This document shows, piece by piece, positions 15,550-24,122 of a DNA stretch of 64,000 bases; position 1 is the first letter of the stretch; each line of letters begins with the position of its first letter. The position numbers were made by a program, and so were the translations under genes. Below the pieces are notes generated by a model, which saw only the letters and a list, made by a program, of their open reading frames with translations, ran no database searches and was not told the origin of the DNA. The stretch comes from CAVSRC01 sp963730325 (lineage in GTDB: Bacteria > Pseudomonadota > Alphaproteobacteria > Rhizobiales > Kaistiaceae). Location: assembly GCA_963730325.1 (NCBI GenBank), contig CAVSRC010000004.1:1-64000 (forward strand). The letters run 5' to 3'.

Positions 15550-18234
15550 TCAGGCTGTGGTGGATGCCTTGGCACCCTTGGAGGAGATCGTCGCCTGGGC
15601 AGCGGCCAGCCGCGCGATCGGCACCCGGAAGGGCGAGCAGGACACGTAGTCCAGCCCGACCGCGTCGCAGAACTTGACCGAGGCCGGGTCGCCGCCATGC
15701 TCGCCGCAGATGCCGAGCTTGATGCCCTTGCGGGTCGCCCGGCCGCGCTCTGCCGCGATCTTCACCAACTCGCCGACGCCGTCCTGGTCGATCGACACGA
15801 AGGGGTCGCCGGGCAGGATGTTGGCCGAGAGATAGGCCCCCAGGAAGCCGGCGGCATCGTCGCGCGAGATACCGAACGTGGTCTGCGTCAGGTCGTTGGT
15901 GCCGAACGAGAAGAACTCGGCGGATTCGGCGATCTTGCCGGCCTGCAGTGCAGCGCGCGGCAGTTCGATCATCGTGCCCACCTGGTACTCGAGCGTCTTG
16001 CCGTACTCCTTGGACACTTCCGCATAGGTCTTGTCGATGAGGCCCTTGACCAGATCGAGTTCCGCCTTGGTGGCGACCAGCGGCACCATGATCTCCGGCT
16101 TGATCGACTCGCCGGACTTCTTGGCCACCTCGAAGGCGGCCTCGAAGATGGCGCGCGCCTGCATCTCGCCGATCTCGGGATAGGCGACGTCCAGGCGGCA
16201 GCCGCGCAGGCCGAGCATCGGGTTGAACTCGTGCAAGGCGACGGCCCGATCGCGCAGCTTGGCGGGATCGACGTTCATCGACTTGGCGACTTCATCGATC
16301 TCCTCGTCGGTCTTGGGCAGGAACTCGTGGAGCGGCGGGTCGAGCAGGCGGATGGTCACCGGCAGGCCCTTCATGATCTCGAACAGCTCGACGAAGTCGC
16401 TCTTCTGCATCGGCAGGATCTTGGCGAGCGCCTTGCGGCGGTCTTCCTGCGTATCGGCGAGGATCATCTCGCGCACCGCGACGATGCGGTCCGCGTCGAA
16501 GAACATGTGCTCGGTCCGGCACAGGCCGATGCCCTCGGCGCCGAAGGACCGCGCCGCCTTGGCGTCGGTCGGCGTCTCGGCGTTGGCACGCACCTTGAGG
16601 CGGCGGGCCCCGTCGGCCCACTCCATCAGCCGGGCGAAGTCGCCGGAGAGCTCCGGCTCGCGCATCGCCACCAGGCCGGCAAGCACTTCACCGCTGCTGC
16701 CGTCGATGGTGATCATGTCGCCCTTCTTGAAGGTGCGGCCGCTGGCCGTCATCGTCTGGGCGTTGTAGTCGACGCGAATGCCGCCGGCGCCGGAGACGCA
16801 GGGCTTGCCCATGCCGCGGGCGACCACCGCCGCGTGGCTGGTCATGCCGCCGCGTGCGGTGAGGATGCCCTCTGCGGCATGCATGCCGTTGATGTCTTCC
16901 GGGCTGGTCTCGACGCGGACCAGGACCACCTTGTGACCCTGAGCCTTGAGCGCCTCGGCCTCGTCCGAATTGAAGACGCATTCGCCGGAAGCCGCGCCGG
17001 GCGAAGCCGGCAGGCCGGTGGCGACCAGGTCACGCTTCGCCTTCGGGTCGATGGTCGGATGGAGCAGCTGGTCGAGGCCGGCCGGCTCGATGCGCAGCAC
17101 CGCCTCTTCCTTGCTGATCAGCCCCTCGTCGGCCATGTCGATGGCGACCTTGAGGGCAGCCTTGGTGGTGCGCTTGCCGTTGCGGGTCTGCAGCATCCAC
17201 AGGCGACCGTCCTCGATCGTGAACTCCATGTCCTGCATGTCGCGATAGTGCTTCTCGAGGACGCTGCAGTAGCCGGCGAACTTCTTGAAAGCCTCGGGCA
17301 TCACCATTTCGAGTGAGGGGGCGTCGGAACCTGCCTGCTTGCGCGCGACCTCGGTGATGTTCTGCGGCGTGCGGATGCCGGCGACCACGTCTTCGCCCTG
17401 GGCGTTGATCAGGAACTCGCCGTAGAGGGCGCGCTCGCCGGTGGCCGGGTTGCGGGTGAAGGCCACGCCGGTCGCAGAATTCTCGCCGGTGTTGCCGAAC
17501 ACCATGGCTTGGACGTTGACCGCCGTGCCCCAGTCGCCCGGCAATTCGTGAATGCGGCGATAGGTGACCGCGCGGGCGCCCATCCATGAACCGAACACCG
17601 CGCCGATCGCGCCCCACAGCTGATCCTTGGGATCCTGCGGGAACGGCTTGCCCAATTCCTTCAGGATGATGGCCTTGAAGGTCTCGGCCATCGTCTTCCA
17701 GTCGTCACCGGTCATTTCGGTGTCGAGGTTGTAGCCGTGCTTTTCCTTGTATTCGCCAAGCTTTTCTTCGAACAGATCGGCGTCGAGGTCGAGCACCACA
17801 TGGCCGTACATCTGGACGAAGCGGCGATACGAATCATAGGCGAAACGCTTGTCGGCCCTGGCGGCAACCACCTCAACGGTCTTGTCGTTGAGGCCGAGAT
17901 TGAGGACGGTGTCCATCATGCCGGGCATGGAGGCGCGGGCGCCGGAACGGACCGAAACCAGAAGCGGGTCCTTCTCGTCGCCGAACGTATGGCCGGCCAG
18001 CTTGCCCATCTTGGCGACGGCTTCCTCGACTTGGGCTTTCAGATCGTCGGGATACTTGCGGCCGTTCGCATAGAAATAGGTGCAGACCTCGGTGGTGACG
18101 GTGAACCCGGGGGGCACCGGCAGGCCAATGTTGGACATTTCGTGGAGGTTGGCGCCCTTGCCGCCCAGCAGGTTCCGCATTTCCGCGTTGCCGTCCGACT
18201 TGTCGCCGCCGAATGAATAGACCCATTTTGTCAT
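15550..18234 (-). CDS. ppdK: Pyruvate, phosphate dikinase
   Basis: PPDK reversibly converts ATP, Pi and pyruvate to AMP, PPi and phosphoenolpyruvate, linking glycolysis and gluconeogenesis. All three domains are present in 894 residues. The ATP-grasp N-terminal domain opens with GGKGANLHEMSNIGLPVPPG. The swivelling phospho-His domain has GGMTSHAAVVARGMGKPC near residue 455. The PEP-binding barrel includes RTEHMFF, EIMVPLVATK, GTNDLTQTTFGISRDDAAGF, and the catalytic Cys in LGICGEHGGDP near residue 833. The start is ATG 18234 (MTKWVYSFGG); an open upstream extension is unlike the family. A strong terminator follows, and no operon partners are evident. Confidence 0.97.
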   Translation of the reverse strand: MTKWVYSFGGDKSDGNAEMRNLLGGKGANLHEMSNIGLPVPPGFTVTTEVCTYFYANGRKYPDDLKAQVEEAVAKMGKLAGHTFGDEKDPLLVSVRSGARASMPGMMDTVLNLGLNDKTVEVVAARADKRFAYDSYRRFVQMYGHVVLDLDADLFEEKLGEYKEKHGYNLDTEMTGDDWKTMAETFKAIILKELGKPFPQDPKDQLWGAIGAVFGSWMGARAVTYRRIHELPGDWGTAVNVQAMVFGNTGENSATGVAFTRNPATGERALYGEFLINAQGEDVVAGIRTPQNITEVARKQAGSDAPSLEMVMPEAFKKFAGYCSVLEKHYRDMQDMEFTIEDGRLWMLQTRNGKRTTKAALKVAIDMADEGLISKEEAVLRIEPAGLDQLLHPTIDPKAKRDLVATGLPASPGAASGECVFNSDEAEALKAQGHKVVLVRVETSPEDINGMHAAEGILTARGGMTSHAAVVARGMGKPCVSGAGGIRVDYNAQTMTASGRTFKKGDMITIDGSSGEVLAGLVAMREPELSGDFARLMEWADGARRLKVRANAETPTDAKAARSFGAEGIGLCRTEHMFFDADRIVAVREMILADTQEDRRKALAKILPMQKSDFVELFEIMKGLPVTIRLLDPPLHEFLPKTDEEIDEVAKSMNVDPAKLRDRAVALHEFNPMLGLRGCRLDVAYPEIGEMQARAIFEAAFEVAKKSGESIKPEIMVPLVATKAELDLVKGLIDKTYAEVSKEYGKTLEYQVGTMIELPRAALQAGKIAESAEFFSFGTNDLTQTTFGISRDDAAGFLGAYLSANILPGDPFVSIDQDGVGELVKIAAERGRATRKGIKLGICGEHGGDPASVKFCDAVGLDYVSCSPFRVPIARLAAAQATISSKGAKASTTA

Positions 18235-18387
18235 GAGAAAACCCGCAGTCTGAGGTGGGAGTGAATTTGTCGTTGGCCACAAACCACAGGGCCGGTCGAG
18301 GAGCCTTGATGCAGGTCAACGGGCCCTAGGCGGGGCGGGCCGTTTGCCCGTGCGAGGCCGCAATTCCGGGCCGCGCGGGCGCCTGCC

Positions 18388-19380
18388 TCAGGCCCTGACG
18401 CCGAAGCGGAAACCCGGCGCCGGACGCTCGCTCAGGATCTCCCGCCGGAAGCGGAAGAGAGCCGCCGGCCGCCCCCGCTTCTGGGGAGCGGTCTCGCCGG
18501 TCGGCTCGACCAGGGCGGCCCCCTCGACCAGACGGCGGAAGTTCTGCTTGTGCAGGTGGCGGCCGGAGACCGCCTCCACCGTTCGCTGCAGTTCGGTCAG
18601 CGTGAAGGCGTCGGCCATCAGCTCGAAAACCACCGGACGGTACTTCAACTTGGCCCTCAGCCGCGAGATGGCGGTGGCGAGAATCCGGCGGTGGTCGAAA
18701 CGCATGGGCGCTCCGGTGACGCGGGTGACCGCCCGGTCGAAGAGCGGGCGGCCGTCGCGTTCGGCCTCGACCACCAGACCCGCTTCGTAGAGCAACTCGT
18801 AGCGGTCGAGCGCGCGCTCCTCGTCCCAGCGCGCTCCGTCGTCGCCGAACGCCAGCCGCAACCGCTCGCGCCGCCCCAGCGGCTGCCGCTCGGCTGGCCC
18901 CGACGACGGCTCGGCGCGGCTCCAGCGGTGGAGCGCCGGCAGGATCGACTCGTCGAGCACCGCCGGCCGTCCCTCGCGCCAGTCCTCCCACGGGAAGAAC
19001 GCATACCAGCGCCGCCAGTGAGCGCGGGCGAGCGCCGGCTCTTCCCGTGAATCGTCGCTGATGCGGGTCAGTGCCAGATAGCCGACCGAAACCAGATGCG
19101 GGCCGGTATCGCCGGGCACGGTGTGGCGTCCGCGATCGCCGAACGTGTAGAGCTGCTCGACATGGCCGAGCCGGAGCGCCGCCTGCTCGGCCACCCAGGC
19201 GCGCAAACCCGCCTCGAAGGTCCGGTGCGCAAGCGGATTGAACGGGCCGAATGGCAGATTGTCCGGCTCACGATCGCCGGCCGAAACCACCAGGATCAGC
19301 GGCTGCTGCTCGGCCACCGCAACGATTGCCGCATGCAGCCCAATCTCGATCGGCGGCGGTCGCGGCGCGCGTGCGCTCAC
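18388..19380 (-). CDS. nadQ: NrtR/NadQ-like transcriptional regulator (Nudix-like domain plus winged helix)
   Basis: Of its 330 residues the first 170 or so form a Nudix-like domain that starts IEIGLHAAIVAVAEQQPLIL. The Nudix box is lost: the GX5EX7REXXEEXG pattern is replaced by GPFNPLAHRTFEAGLRAWVA, so it is probably a ligand-binding domain and not a hydrolase. The C-terminal part has the NrtR-type winged helix, with FTLTELQRTVEAVSG and KQNFRRLVEGAALVEPTG near residues 265-305. This domain pair matches the COG4111/NadQ regulators of NAD synthesis in alphaproteobacteria, and a matching palindrome precedes nadA in this window. GTG 19380 directly follows the TGA of the phosphatase gene with no gap, so the two are co-translated. 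Confidence 0.7.
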   Translation of the reverse strand: MSARAPRPPPIEIGLHAAIVAVAEQQPLILVVSAGDREPDNLPFGPFNPLAHRTFEAGLRAWVAEQAALRLGHVEQLYTFGDRGRHTVPGDTGPHLVSVGYLALTRISDDSREEPALARAHWRRWYAFFPWEDWREGRPAVLDESILPALHRWSRAEPSSGPAERQPLGRRERLRLAFGDDGARWDEERALDRYELLYEAGLVVEAERDGRPLFDRAVTRVTGAPMRFDHRRILATAISRLRAKLKYRPVVFELMADAFTLTELQRTVEAVSGRHLHKQNFRRLVEGAALVEPTGETAPQKRGRPAALFRFRREILSERPAPGFRFGVRA

Positions 19381-19896
19381 TCAGTCCTCCAGCTCCAGCA
19401 CGAAGGGCACGTTCTCCGTGGCGAACCCGCCCTGGCCGATCTCCTCGATGGCGGCGACCATGCGGCCGTCTCGGCCGAGCAGCCGGTCGGCGATGGCGAC
19501 CAGCCTTGCATTCGGCGTGGCCAGCGGCGAGGCGCGGCGAAGCGCTTGCGCGATGGCGCGCTCGTCGCGCTCGGGCCGTACCACGCACAGCGCGATGAAG
19601 GCGGCGGCGGTCGACCGGCTGATGCCGGCATAGCAGTGGATGACCAGCGGCTGCGTCTGGTCCCAGCGCCCGATGAAGTCGATCAGCGAACCGACGTGAT
19701 CGTCCGCCGCCAGCACCATGCCATCGGCCGGCTCGACGATATCGTTGATGCCGATGAACAGATGGTTCTCGGGGGGAATCGTGTCCGGTCGCTCGACCGG
19801 CGTGGCCAGATTGATGAGCGTGACGAGGTGGCTCGCCCCGGACGCCGCGACGGTTGGCGCGACCTGCGAGAGCGGGCAGACATGGACAGCGGGCAT
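19381..19896 (-). CDS. Tyrosine-phosphatase-like protein
   Basis: A 171-residue protein with the Cys-X5-Arg phosphatase loop, VIHCYAGISRSTAAAFIA, near residue 97. The general-acid region may be the NDIVEPADGM segment near residue 50. It is short and resembles the dual-specificity or tyrosine phosphatase-like proteins that accompany this regulator and an HD hydrolase in many Rhizobiales. The stop touches the start of the NadQ-like gene. The substrate is unknown; its link with NAD regulation is by location only. Confidence 0.85.
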   Translation of the reverse strand: MPAVHVCPLSQVAPTVAASGASHLVTLINLATPVERPDTIPPENHLFIGINDIVEPADGMVLAADDHVGSLIDFIGRWDQTQPLVIHCYAGISRSTAAAFIALCVVRPERDERAIAQALRRASPLATPNARLVAIADRLLGRDGRMVAAIEEIGQGGFATENVPFVLELED

Positions 19897-19978
19897 GAGA
19901 TTTCCAGTTGTTCTTGCGATCGGGCCGGCAGCTTACAGCCTTTCCCTGTCAGGCGGGATTGATCCCGGTCACGCCCTC

Positions 19979-20593
19979 TCACGCTTTCTCGGCCGCCGCC
20001 GCCAACACCTTGAACCGCTGGAGAAACTTGCGTTCGGCCTTGGCCGCCGGCCAGGGTGCGAGGTCGAGACGGTCGCGCTCGATGCCGTGCGGGCGGCCGA
20101 AGAAGCGCACCGCCTCGGTCTCGCCGAAACCGGCCAGCGCCACCGCCTCGAAATAGGCGGAGACCCGGTCGGCCGTCTTGATCTTGCCGGTCAGCGCCAC
20201 AGGCAGCGGCGCGGGCAATCCGAAGCGCCGGTGGATGGCGGCGAGCAGCCGCTGCTCGACCACCGGATATTCGCCGCCGAGCAGCGCCTTGAACGGCGAG
20301 ATGAGATCGCCCAGCACGTATTCGGGCGCATCGTGCAGCATGGCGGCAAGCCGCCCGACGGCGCCGATCTCCGGCGTGAGGATGCCGGCGATCTCCTCCA
20401 CGGCCAGCGTGTGCTGGGCGACCGAGAAGGCGTGGGCGCCGATGGTCTGGCCGTTCCAGCGGGCGACGCGCGCAAGCCCGTGCGCGATGTCCTCGATCTC
20501 GATGTCGAGCGGCGAGGGATCGAGAAGGTCGAGCCTGCGGCCGGAGAGCATCCGCTGCCAGGCGCGGGGGGCGGGGTCCTTGCGTTTCGGCAT
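19979..20593 (-). CDS. HD-domain phosphohydrolase (YfbR-like)
   Basis: A 204-residue metal-dependent HD hydrolase. Its motifs are the first His in QTIGAHAFSVAQHTL near residue 54, the HD pair in LAAMLHDAPEYVLGD near residue 88, and the distal Asp in KIKTADRVSAYFEA near residue 141. YfbR relatives are 5'-deoxynucleotidases, and the spacing of motifs fits that group. It is first in the minus-strand order HD hydrolase, phosphatase, NadQ-like regulator, with 82 bases before the phosphatase gene. Confidence 0.86.
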   Translation of the reverse strand: MPKRKDPAPRAWQRMLSGRRLDLLDPSPLDIEIEDIAHGLARVARWNGQTIGAHAFSVAQHTLAVEEIAGILTPEIGAVGRLAAMLHDAPEYVLGDLISPFKALLGGEYPVVEQRLLAAIHRRFGLPAPLPVALTGKIKTADRVSAYFEAVALAGFGETEAVRFFGRPHGIERDRLDLAPWPAAKAERKFLQRFKVLAAAAEKA

Positions 20594-20669
20594 GGGTCAG
20601 GTCGGGTCCGACGTTGGCGCGCCAGTTTCGCCGATTCCCGGGAGGTCTGTCAGTCTTTATCGGAAGCGG

Positions 20670-20695
20670 CCGGGCCGCCAAACGACCCGGCCCGG
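20670..20695 (-). terminator. GC-rich hairpin after the cysteine-repeat gene
   Basis: CCGGGCCG at 20670-20677 pairs perfectly with CGGCCCGG at 20688-20695. It lies 25 bases after the stop of the minus-strand gene at 20720. No clear T run follows, so this is a weak terminator candidate or a 3'-end stabiliser. Confidence 0.35.
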
Positions 20696-20719
20696 GCGAC
20701 AGGGGTTTGGCCGCCGCGC

Positions 20720-22798
20720 CTACCGTGCCGGGGCGGCTACCCTGACGCAGCGCCAGGCGTTTGTGCCGGCTTTGACAGGCTTGTAGCTGCGGGCGCAGAC
20801 GCACCGGCCGCCCTGCACCCTGCCGCCGGCGCAGCTGATCCTCGGCCTTGGCGGAGGAGCCACTGCGATCTTGACGCAGCGCCAGGCGTTTGCGCCGGCC
20901 TTGACGGGCTTGTAGCTGCGGGCGCAGACGCAGCGGCCACCCTGCACCCTGCCGCCGGCGCAGCTGATCTTCGGCTTTGGCGGAGCAACGGCAATCTTGG
21001 CGCAGCGCCAAGCGTTCTTGCCAACCTTGACCGGCTTGTAGCTGCGGGCGCAGACGCAGCGGCCGCCCTGAACCCTGCCGCCGGCGCAGCTGGTCTTCGG
21101 CTTCGGCGAAGGCGCCAGCACATTCTTGACGCAGCGCCAAGCTTTTGTGCCGACTTTGGCAGGTTTGTAGCCGCTGGCGCAGACGCACCGGCCACCCTGG
21201 ACCGTGCCGCCGGCGCAGGTGATCGGCTTTGGCGGAGGCTGCACCGGTATCTTGTCGCATCGCCAGGCGTTTGGTGCGGCCTTGACGAGGATAGAGCCGA
21301 AGGGGCAGACACACTGACCGTTCTGCACCGTGCCGCCGGCGCAACTGATCTGCGGCGTGGTCTTCGCCGGCCTTTGCGTTTGCCCCTGCGCGGCGGGTGG
21401 CTTCGGCGCCAGATTGCCGGGACTGCTGACGCCGCCGCGCGTGACGCAGGCAAAGGTGTGGCCCTTCCACTGGTGCAGCTTCAGCGGCCCCGGCTGCACC
21501 GTCTTCAGCGCGCAGGAATAGACCGTCGTCTTGTCGATCTGAAACGTCTGCGTTGCCGCCGCGACGTATCCCTTCTGCGGCACTTGCGTCGGCTTCACAT
21601 AGCCCGAGAAGTGCTGCCCGTTGGTGCAGTCGAGCGAGTAGTGGATGTTGTCGGACCGGTTGCTCTTGAAGGTGATGAACGCCCTGCCGTTGCGCGGGCA
21701 CTTGGGCCCGCCGGTGTCGACATAGGCAAAGTCGCCGGTGATCTTCAGGCCGGGCAGGAGCGGCTCATCGTTGCCGACCGTCAGCCCGCCGCCCTTGCCG
21801 CCCGCCCCGCCGCCGGCGCCCGTGCATTGAAGCATGAGGGTCTTCCACTGCGTCTGCAGTCCGATGCCGTTGACCATGTCCTCGGCCATGGCCTGAAACT
21901 GGGTCGGCTCATCGACCGGAACCCACTCCGTGTGCTCGGCGAGATATTTGCCGTTGCCGTCGAACGCCGACCAGGCGTCGACGACCTTGGCGCTTATCGG
22001 GCTGTTGCCGACCTTGGTCCACAGCCGGAACTTGACCGGGCCCGCCTTGCTCGTCTCCATGCGCACGAGGATGCGGCCTTTCTTGCAGGAGGTGGCCGGG
22101 TTCGGGTGGGTCACAGCGTTGGCATAGGTGGTCAGGAACAGGTCGATGCCCTTTGTCCTGAGTTCGCCCATGTCCTGCGCGATGCCGCCCGGTATCTGCG
22201 ACTGCGGTGCCTTGCAGGTCACGAGGACAGGAACCGTGTAGTCGTCCCACCAGTCGTGATTAAATTCCCCCGGAGACCCTTCATTTGAGGCTGGCGGCCC
22301 GTCGTGCAAACTCAGCGAAAGCGTCACCTTCATCAGATGTGTGAAGGTCACGTCGCCCCCGGTGAAATGATGCGCCATCCGCTCATGGCAGGCCTGGAAA
22401 ATCTTCGACGCCTCCAGGTTCTGCGCCAGTCCCTGCGGGTAGTCGTCGGCCGAGACGTCGAACGCGACATCCTTGTTGAGATTTCTCGTCGAATCCACAC
22501 GCTCCTTGAACAGGCTCTTGTACCCGATGCCGCCGGGACACAGGCTACCGCAGGCTCCGTTATAGATGGCAATTCCTCTCACTTGACCCGAACTCACCAT
22601 GACATGCACCGAGCCATGAAAATTGAGGTCGGTCAATTCCAGCCTGGAATAGGTCTGTCCATCCTCGGCAATGGCGGTGATCTTGCCCGTCGAGCCGAGC
22701 GTGAGTTGTGCGTTTTGAACCGTTGTCGCGTGAGCCGCCACCCCACCGAACATCAGGGCCAGGGCGAACAGCCCTAATTGCATGGACGTCCTCAGCAT
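20720..22798 (-). CDS. Large secreted protein with five C-terminal cysteine repeats; function unknown
   Basis: A 692-residue exported protein. Residues 1-24 (MLRTSMQLGLFALALMFGGV, then AAHA) form a signal peptide. The body of about 470 residues is unfamiliar and has scattered Cys pairs; it includes a Gly-rich linker (GAGGGAGGKGGG) near residue 345. The final 200 residues or so are five repeats of about 32 residues with the pattern CAGG-VQ-G-CVC-(8)-K-(5)-AWRC, joined by Pro-rich linkers such as PPPKP. Four Cys per repeat suggest small disulphide-bonded modules acting outside the cytoplasm. The start is ATG 22798 with GGGAGGG upstream. It is flanked by unrelated genes and probably monocistronic. 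I recognise no family for the body; adhesive, matrix or inhibitor roles are all open. Confidence 0.82.
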   Translation of the reverse strand: MLRTSMQLGLFALALMFGGVAAHATTVQNAQLTLGSTGKITAIAEDGQTYSRLELTDLNFHGSVHVMVSSGQVRGIAIYNGACGSLCPGGIGYKSLFKERVDSTRNLNKDVAFDVSADDYPQGLAQNLEASKIFQACHERMAHHFTGGDVTFTHLMKVTLSLSLHDGPPASNEGSPGEFNHDWWDDYTVPVLVTCKAPQSQIPGGIAQDMGELRTKGIDLFLTTYANAVTHPNPATSCKKGRILVRMETSKAGPVKFRLWTKVGNSPISAKVVDAWSAFDGNGKYLAEHTEWVPVDEPTQFQAMAEDMVNGIGLQTQWKTLMLQCTGAGGGAGGKGGGLTVGNDEPLLPGLKITGDFAYVDTGGPKCPRNGRAFITFKSNRSDNIHYSLDCTNGQHFSGYVKPTQVPQKGYVAAATQTFQIDKTTVYSCALKTVQPGPLKLHQWKGHTFACVTRGGVSSPGNLAPKPPAAQGQTQRPAKTTPQISCAGGTVQNGQCVCPFGSILVKAAPNAWRCDKIPVQPPPKPITCAGGTVQGGRCVCASGYKPAKVGTKAWRCVKNVLAPSPKPKTSCAGGRVQGGRCVCARSYKPVKVGKNAWRCAKIAVAPPKPKISCAGGRVQGGRCVCARSYKPVKAGANAWRCVKIAVAPPPRPRISCAGGRVQGGRCVCARSYKPVKAGTNAWRCVRVAAPAR
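20735..21347 (-). repeat. Five tandem coding repeats (4-Cys modules)
   Basis: Five in-frame units of roughly 40 codons including linkers. Units 3, 4 and 5 are nearly identical in protein (SCAGGRVQGGRCVCARSYKP in each), while units 1 and 2 are more diverged. The gradient suggests recent expansion at the 3' end of the gene. Confidence 0.85.
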
Positions 22799-23086
22799 CG
22801 TGCCCTCCCGGAGGGTTGCGTGAATCGCGGAGCTGGTCGGCCGCTGAAGCGGAAGAAAGGTCCAAGGGAAGAACGGCCGCATCCTTTCCTGTCGCCGGGG
22901 CCGGACAGCCACGCGACAGGGCGCATCGGCGCGCAATGGTAGGTGCGGCGCGGAATCTGCCAATGCCCAGAAATGGGTAGAACGATTCGGAATTGCGCCT
23001 AAAATCGGCGGGCAGGCGCCTTTCTCCGGCGGGCCTTACGGTCCGGCGGCGTGGCCGTTTTTTCGGCCCTGATGCGGGAGAAGGGA

Positions 23087-24088
23087 ATGGGACGGAATGC
23101 CGACGCCTTCCATTCGCTGACCCCGCGCGAGCGCGATTGCCTGCGCCTTCTTCACGAGGGTCTGCTGACGCCGCAAGTCGCCGCGACTCTCGGCATGGCT
23201 GTCGCGACGCTGAACAAGCATCTGGCATCGGCGCGGCGGAAACTTGGTGTCTCGCGCACCGCGCAAGCCCTTCTGCTCTGCCCGCGGGACGAGCTGATGC
23301 AACCGTTGCCGGGTCGGAACACGGACCGCGCCCGGCAAAATGGTTCGCCGGCGGCGTGGGATTTCGCGGACGCCATCGAGGCATGCGCGACCGTCCATGA
23401 CGCATGGGAGACGCTGCGCGCTCATGTCGGCCGCCTCGGCGTCACCGAGCTTGCGACCTTTGTGATCGCCGAGCCGCCCGGACAACTCACCAACGGCGCG
23501 CGCCGGATCGGCATGTCCGGACCCGAGCCGCTGAAGGAGATGTATCGCGAGATGGGCGATGCCAATGCCGACCCTGTCAATCGCCGCATTGCCGAACAGA
23601 TGAAGAGCGTGCTGGTCGACAATGAGGAGCTGGTAAGCGCGATCGCCAATGTGACGTCCGGGCTGGTCGTCGACTACGGCCGTGCGCTCCTCGACGAGAA
23701 CATACGGTTCGCGCTTTACCAGCCCGAACGCGACAGGTTCAGTGGAGCACCGCTGGCCAATGTGTTCATCGTCGATCCTCGCGAGGTCGTCGCCTTCCGG
23801 CGGAGCGCGAAAGGAAATCCGCGGGAGACGTTGCAGGCGATCTCCGCGGCGTTTTGGAGCACCGTGCAGGACAAGCGGATGTTGCGCTCGGTCGCCGGCC
23901 TCACACGCCGCCAGGTCGAGGCGCTGAACTTCGCAGCGCGCGGGTTCACCATCGAGGAATCCGCAGAGCGGATGAATGTCTCTCGTCGCTCGGCCGAGCG
24001 AACGCTGGCCGTCGTCCGCAAGGCGCTCGGCGCCCCCACCACGTCGGCGGCCATCTACCGGGCCATGGTTTATCGCGCGATCGGCTGA
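23087..24088 (+). CDS. LuxR-type regulator with an HTH at each end
   Basis: A protein of about 333 residues carrying two LuxR-like helix-turn-helix domains. The first is at the N terminus (LTPRERDCLRLLHEGLLTPQ, then VAATLG...LNKHLASARRKLGVS, residues about 11-60). The second is at the C terminus (LTRRQVEALNFAARGFTIEE, then ...RRSAERTLAVVRKALG, residues about 275-320). The 200 residues between may be a sensory domain; no phospho-acceptor receiver is visible. LuxR regulators usually carry one C-terminal HTH. ATG 23087 is preferred because GGGAG lies 6 bases upstream; the frame is open from GTG 23051. Targets are unknown; the divergent neighbour is the cysteine-repeat gene and the convergent one is ygfZ. 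Confidence 0.85.
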   Translation: MGRNADAFHSLTPRERDCLRLLHEGLLTPQVAATLGMAVATLNKHLASARRKLGVSRTAQALLLCPRDELMQPLPGRNTDRARQNGSPAAWDFADAIEACATVHDAWETLRAHVGRLGVTELATFVIAEPPGQLTNGARRIGMSGPEPLKEMYREMGDANADPVNRRIAEQMKSVLVDNEELVSAIANVTSGLVVDYGRALLDENIRFALYQPERDRFSGAPLANVFIVDPREVVAFRRSAKGNPRETLQAISAAFWSTVQDKRMLRSVAGLTRRQVEALNFAARGFTIEESAERMNVSRRSAERTLAVVRKALGAPTTSAAIYRAMVYRAIG

Positions 24089-24122
24089 GCCATCGGCCGG
24101 CACGCGCCTTCGTCCCGCCGCG

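Noticed and set aside
20735..21347. CRISPR-like or minisatellite DNA repeats
   Set aside because: The units are coding, in frame and diverged at the DNA level; there are no unique spacers. No CRISPR array was seen anywhere in the window.
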